DNA of 64,000 nucleotides from contig NC_084462.1 in NCBI RefSeq assembly GCF_027409185.1, positions 155,235,490 through 155,299,489 on the forward strand. Direction: 5' to 3'. Both the position numbers and the translations under genes were made by a program. This stretch comes from Cynocephalus volans (Eukaryota; Chordata; Mammalia; Dermoptera; Cynocephalidae). This document shows positions 30,330 through 40,860 of this stretch, piece after piece; position 1 is the stretch's first letter, and every line of letters begins with the position of its first letter. Below the pieces are notes generated by a model, which saw nothing but the letters and a program-made list of their open reading frames with translations, searched no databases and was not told where the DNA came from.

Positions 30330-31065
30330 TTAAACTCTATTCCTTCTTAAGTCAGTTTTAATTTTTGCTGTTATTTAAAAAAATTTCCCACCTTTACCTT
30401 TTTCGGGAGAGGGAGGACTTTGCTAACTTCTTACCCCATTCTTCTTTAAACCTTCTTCTTTACTAATATAGACATTTAAAGCCAAACATTTCTTCTAAGC
30501 TGTATCGCAGTTGCATCCCAAAAGACTTACTGTGTAGAGTTTTCATTTATTTTTCAGTTTCACGTATTTACTAAATCCCTTTTTCTAAAACTTCTGAATG
30601 TCTTAAGTGTTTAAGCATTTCCAAGCATATGGGATTTTTGTGGGTGAAGGAATTATTCCTGTTTTTGACTTCTAATTTTATTTTATTGTGATCAGAGATC
30701 ATCATTTTCATCCTCTTGATCTTTGATATATATTGAGACTTGGTTTGAACCAATATGTGGTTAATTTTTGTAAATATTCCATTTGTGATTAAACAGAGTA
30801 TGTTTCCTCTAATTTTGGGTGCAGTGTTCTATATAATGTGGCTATTAGTTAGCTGAGCTGTTCAAATATTTTCTATTTCTATTTTCTTCTCTTTTATTTA
30901 CTGAGAGATGTGCTAAAAAAAAAAAAAACAACTCCCACGGATTTGCCAATTTAGCTTTGTAATTCTGCCTTTTGTTTGCTGCATTTGTTGACTCTCATGG
31001 TACATTTTCTGCTTGTGTGTTTTGTAATTTAACATAACAAACTTCTGTTTCTCCCTTTTTCTTGG
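30330..31065 (-). repeat. Old L1 fragment (ORF2 5' region)
   Basis: The + strand reads like antisense L1 ORF2: TTTATTTTATTGTGATCAGA, TTGTAAATATTCCATTTGTG, GGTGCAGTGTTCTATATAAT. The frame is heavily degraded. Confidence 0.75.
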
Positions 31066-31204
31066 ATACTCAGATTGTGTAAGTGTTCTTTTCAGCCTCA
31101 CCTCGAGGCCCATATGGCATTAAAAAGCAAGTCCAAGCCAACAGTCACTTCCTGAGCCCACACCCCAATCACCATTCTGGCTCTCATACCTGGTATTGTT
31201 TTTA

Positions 31205-31297
31205 TTTTATTTTGGCTGCTGGCCATAGGGGGATCTGAACCCTTGACCTTGGTGTTGCAACTCGGTGCTCTCACCAACTGAGCTAACGGGCCAGCCC
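31205..31297 (-). mobile_element. Monomeric tRNA-Ile-like SINE
   Basis: On the - strand it reads GGGCTGGCCCGTTAGCTCAG then AACACCAAGGTCAAGGGTTC. Flanked by similar TTGTTTTTATT stretches on both sides. Confidence 0.75.
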
Positions 31298-31955
31298 TGG
31301 ATTGTTTTTATTATTTCCTAGCGCAGTCATGCATTTAACTTGTTTTTGTTATTTTTTATTCACCGTAGGTGTTCTTAAACAGAATTTTTTTCACCAGCCT
31401 AGTCCACCATTTCCCCAGAAGTTCCAAGGCTGTTTGTAAACTGTAAAGGGCTGTACAATGTGAATAATGTGATTACTTCTCAAGCCTTTGGCTTTTTGGC
31501 ATTCTTCCCTGCTGCTGGTGGTCACCCGCCCCCCCAGTTCCCCATTGGGATATTTCCCCCAATCCTGACATTTGGTTATGTGCTTGGATTTCTTTCACTT
31601 GGTTCTTATCAACCCCTTTGTGGGAAGAGGCTCCCCACAGATGCTCTGTGGTCTCAGAACCAATTTCTTAGCCTCTCTTGGCCACAATTTTGTCCCTCCT
31701 GTCACCTGCACCTTCCTCTGCATTTCTGGCCTCCGCATCCAGAAGTGTGAATAAGCAGTGCGGGAGCGAGTGATGTGTGATATGTGTTTGGTTAGGCAGA
31801 GAAACTATGAAAACATACCTGTATTTTCTTCCTGCCTCTTGTTCCAGGCTGGTTGAAATGATGGCTGGAAGAATGGAAGTTCTCCGAAGGGCATGCAGCC
31901 ATGCGATCGGTGTGGGAGTCAGGTAGTCAGCAGTGAAGGGAAGCACTCTTTTAGC
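31298..31955. other. Intergenic, no gene seen
   Basis: No coding support. Open frames here have no domain. Confidence 0.45.
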
Positions 31956-32765
31956 AGCACTTAAAAAACAACAACAAGAAACTATTAATTTTGAATTATT
32001 AATTTTTGTGATTTTTAAAAATTTAAAATCAGTTTACTATATTACATTATTATTCACTCTCTATATAATCTTCGCATTTTTTTCTAAGCCATTTGAGAGT
32101 AAGCTGAGGACAAGTTACCCCATGATGACTTAAAACTTCAGTGTACATTTCCTTAAAATGAAGGTACTGTCCCACACAACCACAATATAACCAATAAAAT
32201 CAAGAAATTAACGCTGATTCAAAACTATCATCTAATCTGAAGAATGCTGATCATCCCAATAATGTCCTTTATAAACTGTGGATCCGATCCAGGACCACAC
32301 CCTGAATTTGATTGCCAGGTCTCTGTAGTCTCCTTCAATCGGAAACAGCTCCTCAGCCTTTCCTTGCCTCCCATGACCTGGACATTATTGAAGATTTCAG
32401 GCCAGATACTTTATAGAACGTCCTCAATTTGGGTTTGTCTGGTATTTCCTCATGATTAGACTCAAGTTGCATAACCCGAATCTGCATTTTTGGCAGAAAT
32501 CCCACTTTCTCAGTGCATTATGTTAGAAAGCATGCTGTGTTGTCCCATTCCTGGGGATAACTTTTATCATTTGATAAGATGGTATCTGCTAGGTTTCTCC
32601 ATTGTAGAGTTAATGAATACTGTGTACTTTCTAGCAAGTATTTTGGAGGAAGATACTTTGAGACTATATACATATCTTATTCTTCATCAAACTTTAGTCC
32701 ACTAGCTTTAACATCTATTGATGCCTCTTGCCTGAATCCTGCCTAGCTCTTTTTAGTGGAGAATG
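31956..32765. repeat. Old L1-associated repeat (5' region type)
   Basis: Contains CTCAATTTGGGTTTGTCTGG, TTCCTCATGATTAGACTCAA and GATACTTTGAGACTATATAC, a motif order I know from old L1M-type elements. Orientation and subfamily are not resolved by eye. Confidence 0.5.
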
Positions 32766-33031
32766 GTATTTAGATACCAAGATCTGTATACTAGGTGTGT
32801 TATTGCTACTGGGGTATAATTGCTTCTAGGAAGAGCTGGGAAATGCACACACACACATATACACATGTAGCATAGTGCTAAAGTTCCCATTCTAATATGC
32901 TGGCATAAAAGACTTCCCAGACCCCTCTTTTCTTACTAAAGGGGTCCAGAGTACTGTGATGTCCCCAAACCACATGTAGCTAATTCCTGACTCAGACCTC
33001 CCTGGATCAAGCCTTTGAAATGAGCAAGGTC

Positions 33032-33208
33032 AGGCCGGCCTGTGGCTCACTCGGGAGAGTGTGGTGCTGATAACACCAAGGCCACGGGTTTGGATCCCTA
33101 TATAGGGATGGCCGGTTAGCTCATTGGGTGAGTGTGGTGCTGACAACACCAAGTCAAGGGTTAAGATTCCCTTACCCTGGTCATCTTTTGAAAAAAAAAA
33201 AAAAAAAA
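33032..33208 (+). mobile_element. Dimeric tRNA-Ile SINE (CYN-like)
   Basis: Both units intact, tail of about 18 A. Flanked by GAAATGAGCAAGGTC (33017-33031) and GAAATGGGCAAGGTC (33209-33223), a 15-bp target duplication with one mismatch. Confidence 0.95.
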
Positions 33209-33324
33209 GAAATGGGCAAGGTCTGGTTCAAGTTCAGCTCTGGTTCAAGTTCAGCTCACCCCCCATTACAAGCCACACATCTTTGCACTAGCGACCACTT
33301 TTGTAAAAGGGTTTGGGACAGTTT

Positions 33325-33451
33325 TTATTTTTATAAATTTATTTTTCTTAATTGGCCCATGATAATTGTATATATTTACAGAGTACAATATGGTATTTGG
33401 GTACATTCATACTGTCTGTTATGATTGTATCAAGGTGCTTAGTTTGTCTAT
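33325..33451 (-). repeat. Old L1 3' UTR, left piece (interrupted host repeat)
   Basis: The + strand reads TTAATTGGCCCATGATAATT then TATATTTACAGAGTACAATA, antisense to an old L1 3' UTR. It continues at 40777, so the young L1 landed inside it. Confidence 0.75.
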
Positions 33452-33758
33452 TTTTTTTTTTTTATACATAGTTGGGATCATAATGTACTACAATTTTATA
33501 ACCTGCTTTTCCTCTTGACATTGTACCAGAATTTTTCATGTGGCTGCCAAGTCTTGGTGAATATCACTTTAAATGAGTAAATGTTCCATAATTTAATTAG
33601 TCATATCCTGATGATAAGAGTATTTTGTTGCTTTTGGCTTTTCTCTGTTATAAATAATACTCTAAGACCATTTTAGTACATATAACATTTTCTTTTTTTT
33701 TTTTTTTTTGTTTGCATTGCTTTTACTGGTGTATTGCTATTTTTAATTTTTTTTTTTA
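33452..33758 (-). repeat. 3' transduced segment of the L1
   Basis: Reading the - strand: L1 tail, A-tract (about 33747-33757), 37 bases of non-L1 sequence, a second A-tract (33693-33709), about 230 bases of non-L1 sequence, and a third A-tract (33463-33452) that abuts the target duplication. Nested A-tracts suggest transcription past the L1 poly(A) site at one or two earlier source loci. Confidence 0.8.
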
Positions 33759-33919
33759 AATTTTATTTTGTCGATATACATTGTAGCTGATTATTGCTCC
33801 CCATCACCAAAACCTCCCTCCCGTCTCCCTCCCCCCCTCCCCCCAACAATGTCCTTTCTGTTTGCTTGTCGTATCAACTTCAAATAATTGTGGTTGTTAT
33901 ATCTTCTTCCCCCCCCCCG

Positions 33920-33967
<48 letters not shown>
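33920..33967 (+). repeat. GT microsatellite in L1 3' UTR
   Basis: About 21 GT units after a C run, within the antisense of the L1 3' UTR. The related L1 at 1760 has only a short ACAC run at this place. Confidence 0.9.
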
Positions 33968-33969
<2 letters not shown>

Positions 33970-33983
33970 TTATATATTAATTT

Positions 33984-36900
33984 TTAGCTCCCTCCAATAA
34001 GTGAGAACATGTGGTATTTCTCTTTCTGTGCCTGACTTGTTTCACTTAATATAATTCTCTCAAGGTCCACCCATGTTGTTGCAAATGGCAGTATTTCATT
34101 CGTTTTTATAGCTGAGTAGTATTCCATTGTGTAGATGTACCACATTTTCCGTATCCACTCATCTGATGATGGGCATTTGGGCTGGTTCCAACTCTTGGCT
34201 ATTGTAAAGAGTGCTGCGATGAACATTGGGGAACAGGTATACCTTCGACTTGATGATTTCCATTCCTCTGGGTATATTCCCAACAGTGGGATGGCTGGGT
34301 CGTATGGTAGATCTATTTGCAATTGTTTAAGGCACCTCCATACCATTTTCCATAGAGGCTGCACCATTTTGCAGTCCCACCAACAATGTATGGGAGTTCC
34401 TTTTTCTCCGCAGCCTCGCCAGCATTTATCGTTCATAGTCTTTTGGATTTTAGCCATCCTAACAGGGTTAGATGGTATCTCAACGTGGTTTTGATTTGCA
34501 TTTCCCGGATGCTGAGTGATGTTGAGCATTTTTTCATATGTCTGTTGGCCATTTGTATATCTTCCTTAGAGAAATGCCTACTTAGCTCTTTTGCCCATTT
34601 TTTAATTGGGTTGCTTGTTTTCTTCTTGTAAAGTTGTTTGAGTTCCTTATATATTCTGGATATTAATCCTTTGTCAGATGTATATTTTGCAAATATTTTC
34701 TCCCACTCTGTTGGTTGTCTTTTAACTCTTTTAATTGTTTCTTTTGCTGTGCAGAAGCTTTTTAGTTTGATATAATCCCATTTGTTTATTTTTCCTTTGG
34801 TTGCCTGTGCTTTTGGGGTCGTATTCATGAAGTCTGTGCCCAGTCCTATTTCCTGAAGTGTTTCTCCTATGTTTTCTTTAAGAGATTTTATTGTCTCAGG
34901 GTGTATATTTAAATCCTTAATCCATTTTGAGTTGATTTTAGTATACGGTGAGAGGTATGGATCTAGTTTCATTCTCCTGCATATGGATATCCAGTTATCC
35001 CAGCACCACTTGCTGAAGAGGCAGTCCCTTCCCCAGTGAATAGGCTTGGTGCCTTTGTCAAAGATCAGATGGCAGTAAGTGTGTGGGTTGATTTCTGGAT
35101 TCTCTATTCTATTCCATTGGTCAGTGTGTCTGTTTTTATGCCAGTACCATACTGTTTTGGTTATTATAGCTTTGTAGTATAGCTTAAAGTCAGGTAGTGT
35201 TATGCCTCCAGCTTTATTTTTTTTGCTGAGCATTGCTTTGGCTATTCGTGGTCTTTTATTGTTCCATATAAATGTCTGAATAGTTTTTTCCATTTCTGAG
35301 AAAAATGTCTTCGGAATTTTGATGGGGATTGCGTTGAATTTGTATATCACTTTGGGTAGTATGGACATTTTCACTATGTTGATTCTTCCAATCCAAGAGC
35401 ATGGAATATCTTTCCATCTTCTTGTATCCTCTCTAATTTCTCTCAGCAGTGGTTTGTAGTTCTCATTATAGAGATTTTTCACATCCTTGGTTAACTCAAT
35501 TCCTAAGTATTTTATTTTTTTGGTGGCTATTGTAAATGGGCAGGCTTTCTTGATTTCTCGTTCTGCATGTTCACTATTGGAGAAAAGAAATGCTACTGAT
35601 TTTTGTGTGTTGATTTTGTATCCTGCTACTGTGCTGAAATCATTTATCAATTCCAACAGTTTTTTTGTAGAGGTTTTAGGCTGTTCGATATATAGGGTCA
35701 TGTCATCTGCAAACAGGGACAGTTTGACTTCATCTTTTCCAATCTGGATGCCCTTTATTTCCTTCTCTTCTCTGATTGCTCTGGCTAGTACTTCCAACAC
35801 TATGTTGAATAGGAGTGGTGAGAGTGGGCATCCTTGTCTAGTTCCCGTTCTTAAAGGAAAAGCTTTCAGCTTTTCCCCATTCAGGATGATATTGGCAGTG
35901 GGTCTGGCATATATGGCTTTAATTATGTTGAGATACTTTCCCTCTATACCTAACTTATAGAGGGTCTTTGTCATGAATGAGTGCTGAACTTTATCAAATG
36001 CTTTTTCAGCATCTATAGAGATGATCATATGGTCCTTGTGTTTGAGTTTATTAATATGGTGTATCACATTTATTGATTTGCGTATGTTGAACCAACCTTG
36101 CATCCCTGGGATGAATCCCACTTGATCGTGATGAATAATTTTACGTATGTGTTGCTGTATTCTGTTTGCTAGTATTTTAGTGAGGATTTTTGCATCTATA
36201 TTCATCAAGGATATCGGCCTGTAGTTTTCTTTTTTGGTTATATCTTTACCTGGTTTTGGTATCAGGATGATGTTTGCTTCATAGAATGAGTTTGGGAGAT
36301 TTGCGTCCGTTTCAATCTTTTGGAATAGTTTGTAAAGAATCGGTGTCAATTCCTCTTTGAATGTTTGGTAAAATTCTGCTGTGAATCCATCTGGTCCTGG
36401 GCTTTTCTTTGTTGGGAGCCTTCTGATAACAGCTTCAATCTCCTTTATTGTTATTGGTCTGTTCAAATTTTCTATGTCTTCACGGTTCAGTTTTGGGAGC
36501 TTGTGTGTGTCCAGAAATTTATCCATTTCCTCCAGATTTTCAAATTTGTTGGCGTATAGTTGTTTATAGTAGTCTCGAATGATTCCTTGTATTTCAGATG
36601 AATCAGTTGTAATGTCGCCTTTTTCATTTCTAATTTTTGTTATTTGAGTCTTCTCTCTTCTTTTTTTTGTTAGCCATGCTAATGGTTTGTCAATTTTATT
36701 TATCTTTTCAAAAAACCAACTTTTTGATTCGTTGATCTTTTTAATTGTTTTTTGGTTTTCAATTTCATTCAGTTCTGCTCTGATCTTAATGATTTCTTTC
36801 CGTATGCTAACTTTAGGTTTGGATTGTTCTTGTTTTTCTAGTTCTTTAAGGTGAAGTGTTAGGTTGTTCACTTGCCATCTTTCTATTCTTCTGAAGTGAG

Positions 36901-37810
36901 CATTTAATGCAATAAATTTTCCCCTCAATACTGCTTTTGCAGTATCCCACCGGTTTTGGTATGATGTATCATTGTTTTCATTAGTTTCAATAAACTTTTT
37001 GATTTCCTGCTTGATTTCTTCTTGGACCCATATGTCATTAAGTAGAATGCTGTTTAATTTCCATGTGTTTGTATAGTTTCCAGAGTTTTGTTTGTTTTTA
37101 ATTTCTAGTTTTAATCCATTGTGGTCTGAGAAGATACATGGGACAATTACAATTTTTTTGAATTTATTGAGACTTGATTTGTGACCTAATATGTGATCTA
37201 TCCTGGAGAATGATCCATGTGCTGATGAGAAGAATGAATATTCTGAGGTTGTTGGGTGGAATGTTCTGTAGATATCTGCCAATTCCAATTGGTCTAGAGT
37301 CTTGTTTAGATCTTGTGTTTCTCTACTGATTCTTTGCCTAGATGATCTGTCTAATATTGACAGTGGAGTGTTCAGGTCCCCTGCTATTATGGTATTAGTG
37401 TCTATTTCCTTCTTTAGGTCTAATAGAGTTTGTTTTATAAATCTGGCTGCTCCAACATTGGGTGCGTACATATTTATGATTGTTATGTCTTCTTGATGGA
37501 TCAGTCCTTTTATCATTAAGTAGTGTCCCTCATTGTCTCTTTTTATGGTTTTTAGTTTAAAGTCTATTTTGTCAGATATAAGAATAGCTACTCCAGCTCG
37601 TTTTTCTTTTCTGTTTGCATGGTAAATCTTTTTCCATCCTTTCACTCTTAGTCTGTGTGAATCTTTATGGGTGAGGTGGGTCTCTTGTAGGCAGCATATA
37701 GTTGGGTCCTGCTTTTTGATCCAGTCAGCCAGTCTGTGTCTTTTAATTGGGGAATTTAAGCCTTTAACATTAAGAGTTGTTATTGAAAGGTGTTGATTTA
37801 TTCCTAGCAT
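33984..37810 (-). pseudogene. LINE-1 ORF2 (endonuclease/reverse transcriptase), one frameshift
   Basis: The uninterrupted part (37810 to 34433) is 1125 codons. N-terminal APE-type endonuclease motifs are visible ([35 protein letters not shown]), followed by the reverse-transcriptase core with the FADD catalytic motif near residue 700. Near 34463 a one-base deletion, seen by comparison with the L1 at 1261 (ACCCTGTT versus ACCCCAGTT), shifts the frame. The C-terminal Cys-rich segment (CWRGCGEKG...HCWWDC) continues in the other frame to a stop at 33984. In L1 biology this protein nicks target DNA and copies L1 RNA; here the truncated product lacks the Cys-rich tail. Apart from the frameshift no stop is seen, so the insertion is recent. 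Confidence 0.93.
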
Positions 37811-37997
37811 TTTATTGGTTGTTTGGTTGTCTTAGGTGTCTTTTGTTCCTTGCTTTCTGATTTACTGTTTGGTTTCTTTGTTTGTTGGTTCCTTAGGTTG
37901 TAGATAGTGTTTTTGTTAGCTTGTTTTCTCTTCATGAATGCCATTTTTATTGTACTAGCGGGTTTAGATTTTTCTTGGGTTTTTATGGCAGTGGTAG

Positions 37998-38996
37998 TTA
38001 TTTTTCAGGAACCAAACCCAGTACTCCCTTGAGGATTTCTTGTAAGGGTGGTCGTGTGGTAGTGAACTCCCGCAGTTTTTGTTTGTCTGAGAAATATACT
38101 ATTTGCCCCTCATTTCGGAAGGATAGCCTTGCAGGGTAGAGTATTCTTGGCTGGCGATCTTTGTCTTTTAGTATTTTGAAAATATCATCCCATTCCTTTC
38201 TAGCTTTTAGGGTTTGTGATGAAAAGTCTGATGTTAACCTGATTGGGGCTCCCTTATAGGTGATTTGACGCTTCTCTCTTGCAGCTTTTAAGATTCTCTC
38301 TTTGTCTCTGAGTTTTGCCAATTTGACTATGACATGTCTTGGAGAAGGCCTTTTTGGGTTGAATACGTTTGGAGATCGTTGAGCTTCCTGGATCTGAAGA
38401 TCTGTGATTTTTCCTATACCTGGGAAGTTTTCTGCCACTATTTTGTTGAATATGTTTTCAATGGAATCTCCATTTTCCTCCCCTTCTGGAATACCCATGA
38501 CTCGGATATTTGAGCGCTTGAGGTTGTCTGATATCTCTCTCAGATTTTCTTCCATGTCCTTGATTCTTTTTTCTTTCTTTTTGTCTGCTTGTGTTATTTC
38601 AAACAGCCCATCTTCAAGTTCAGAGGTTCTCTCTTCAACTTCGACAAGCCTGCTGGTTAAACTCTCCGTTGTGTTTTTTATTTCGCTGAATAACTTCTTC
38701 AGCTCAGCAAGTTCTGCTACATTTTTTTTCAGGACATTGATTTCCTTGTATATTTCCTCTTTCAGATCCTGTATACTTTCCCTCGTTTCATCATGATGTC
38801 TAGCTGAGTTTTCTTGTATCTCATTCAGTTTCCTTAGAATTATCACTCGAAATTCCTTGTCAGTTATTTTAAGGGCTTCTTGTTCTATAGGATCTAGAGT
38901 ATGAGATTTATTAACTTTTGGTGGTGTACTTTCTTGATTTTTTGTATTTCTGGTGTCTTTTTTTTGGTGTTTATTCATTGTGGCAGGGGGTTTCAC
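37998..38996 (-). CDS. LINE-1 ORF1 (RNA-binding, trimeric chaperone), intact
   Basis: 332 codons, uninterrupted. The order is a basic N-terminus (NKHQKKDTRNTKNQE), a long coiled coil (about residues 45-160, heptad-rich with many Leu, Glu and Lys), an RRM-like domain with RSNIRVMGIPEGEE, and a C-terminal domain with PRHVIVKLAKLRDKERILKA. L1 ORF1 proteins of other mammals have the same layout and similar length. The ATG at 38996 is in-frame; a second Met six codons later (MNKHQKK) is an equally likely start. It binds L1 RNA in cytoplasmic particles. It belongs to the mobile element, not to a host gene. Confidence 0.93.
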   Translation of the reverse strand: MKPPATMNKHQKKDTRNTKNQESTPPKVNKSHTLDPIEQEALKITDKEFRVIILRKLNEIQENSARHHDETRESIQDLKEEIYKEINVLKKNVAELAELKKLFSEIKNTTESLTSRLVEVEERTSELEDGLFEITQADKKKEKRIKDMEENLREISDNLKRSNIRVMGIPEGEENGDSIENIFNKIVAENFPGIGKITDLQIQEAQRSPNVFNPKRPSPRHVIVKLAKLRDKERILKAAREKRQITYKGAPIRLTSDFSSQTLKARKEWDDIFKILKDKDRQPRILYPARLSFRNEGQIVYFSDKQKLREFTTTRPPLQEILKGVLGLVPEK

Positions 38997-40761
38997 AGTC
39001 CACCGGTTTGAGACTAATGACTGACTAGGATGTTGCTGTGGTTGCCAATTTGGTATGGCTCCCGCCGTGACTGCTCAGTTGGCCTCTAGTGCCTTGTGTG
39101 TGTGGTTGCCTCGGGTCTTGGGCTTCTCCGGGGGTCCACCTTTCTGGTCAGCTTGGACTCTGCTGGGCTGGTGGATCACGTACCACAGGGTGTGTGATCT
39201 CTGTTGAGCTTTCACTTCCTGTACAGGACTTCTCCCCGTTCCGTGTGCTCTGGCCCAGGCTGTTAGATCGTGCAGTGGCGACCCCACCGGGTGTGTGGTT
39301 TCTGTCGAGTCTCCGCCTCCCTGGCCGCACGTCTCCCCCCTCTGTGCACACTGTGCTGGGCTGGGGTGTGTCTTCTGCACCCCTCGTCTATCAGCTGGGC
39401 CTTCAAGACCCTGCTCAGCACCGCCTCGCCCAGGAAGTCTACCAGGTTTCTGCTAGGCACAGACGACCGGTCTCTCTGGATGCCTTTGTAGCACTGTGTA
39501 GATCTTTCTCGGGTCTTGTTCACCTTTGTATCCCCCCGGTATAAACCGAGTCTAGTGCCCGCCTGCAGCCTGCTCTCTGGCAGGTTCAAGCGGACCTGGG
39601 AACTCTCCTACCACACTATTCCCAACCAGAAATTGGTTAGGCTTTTTTCCGAACTGGTGGCCGCAGAGATGGTATCTGCCTCCCAGTAACAGGAAGTTTA
39701 CCTGGGCCGGAGTCCAGGGTGTGGTGGAGTGACAGTCGGCCCGCCCGTACTTCCTTGCCCTCCCAACACTGGTCGGGACGCCCCACGCCCCCAGCCCCGC
39801 CAGAGAACCGTGGAGGGAGTGGGAGAGGAGGCCGGCCCGCAGGGTCCGGAAAGCCCCGCGCCAGGCCAAGCAAATGGGCTCAGTGATGGCCGAGCAGGGC
39901 GGAGCTGCCCGCACCTGGGAAAATGGAGGCAGCACCGGGGCGGTGAGTGGCCTGGTGGTGCAGGCGGGAGCCGCGTGGGCATCCACCCCCCGAACAGAGC
40001 TGTGCCAGGGATCACTCACAGTGCTGTGCCAGGTCGGGTGTTCGCTCTCTGTCTCTGGTTTGTCGCCTTCCGTGTTCTCGGCGCTGCCGCCTCGGGCTGT
40101 TCAGTCGCGGCGCGGCTCGGGCGCTCCCAGGAGTCTTCTTTAATGCCGGCCTGAAACCTCGAATCCTGAATAGGGCAGCTGGGCGCCTTCAGTGCGGCCC
40201 CAGCCTCCGGGATCCTGGCTGCATCCACAGCAGCCCTGGCGCCGTGTTCCCTGTTTCAAGACTCGCTTTTGCAGCTAAGAATCAGTTCTTTTCCTGCTCC
40301 ACACTTCAAAGCTGTTGCCTGTAAATGAGGCAGCCTCTCCTGCCGGGGGCAATGTGGCGTTGAGCCCCCACGACCGGCCAGCAGCTGTAGTCCTCCCTTA
40401 AGAGATGGTGAGAGGAAGGTCCACAAGTTTCCCGGCTGCCTGAGGCCCAGTGGCCGCCTTTTACACCTCAGCTACTCCGCGCCAGCTGCCGCAGCCGCCG
40501 CCATCTTGAACAATCCATAACATTTTTCGGATGTGAGGGCGATCTGGCTGCGACATCTGTCACCCCATTGATCGCCAGGGTTGATTCGGCTGATCTGGCT
40601 GGCTAGGCGGGTGTCCCCTTCCTCCCTCACCGCTCCATGTGCGTCCCTCCCGAAGCTGCGTGCTTGGTCGAAGAGGACGACCTTCCCCGCTAGAGGAGAG
40701 GACCGTTCTTCGGTCAAGGGTATACGAGTAGCTGCGCTCCCCTGCTAGAACCTCCAAACAA
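38997..40761 (-). promoter_or_regulatory. L1 5' UTR / internal promoter
   Basis: About 1.76 kb, GC-rich and CpG-rich, directly upstream of ORF1 and ending at the target duplication. L1 5' UTRs carry an internal RNA polymerase II promoter. It includes a CAAGATGGCGGCGGC stretch (about 40498-40512, - strand), a YY1-type site usual in L1 promoters, though here roughly 250 bases inside the element. Confidence 0.85.
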
Positions 40762-40776
40762 GCTTAGTTTGTCTAT

Positions 40777-40860
40777 AACCTTAAACGTTTGTCACTTCTT
40801 TGTGTTAGGAACATTCAACATCATCTCAACTAACTATTCAAGATACAAGGGACAGATTTA
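40777..40860 (-). repeat. Old L1 3' UTR, right piece (interrupted host repeat)
   Basis: AACCTTAAACGTTTGTCACT and TTCTTTGTGTTAGGAACATT continue the old L1 3' UTR that breaks off at 33451. Confidence 0.75.

Larger units (their letters stand above)
33452..40761 (-). mobile_element. Near full-length young LINE-1 with 3' transduction
   Basis: One insertion of about 7.3 kb on the - strand: 5' UTR (40761 to about 38997), ORF1 (38996-37998), short spacer, ORF2 (37810 to about 33984), 3' UTR ending near 33759, and then about 300 bases of extra sequence before the final A-tract at 33451-33463. The 15-bp target duplication GCTTAGTTTGTCTAT occurs at 33437-33451 and 40762-40776. Flanking halves join into one continuous old L1 3' UTR, so the empty site is readable. 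It carries one disabling frameshift in ORF2. The nick would be at CTAT/AA, an acceptable variant of the L1 endonuclease target. Confidence 0.95.

Noticed and set aside
33984-37810. A 1125-codon frame as a host gene
   Set aside because: It has all L1 ORF2 motifs and lies within a bounded L1 insertion.
39089-39544. A 151-codon frame antisense in the L1 5' UTR, as an ORF0-like gene
   Set aside because: ORF0 is described for primate L1; here there is no recognisable similarity and CpG-rich DNA often yields open frames.
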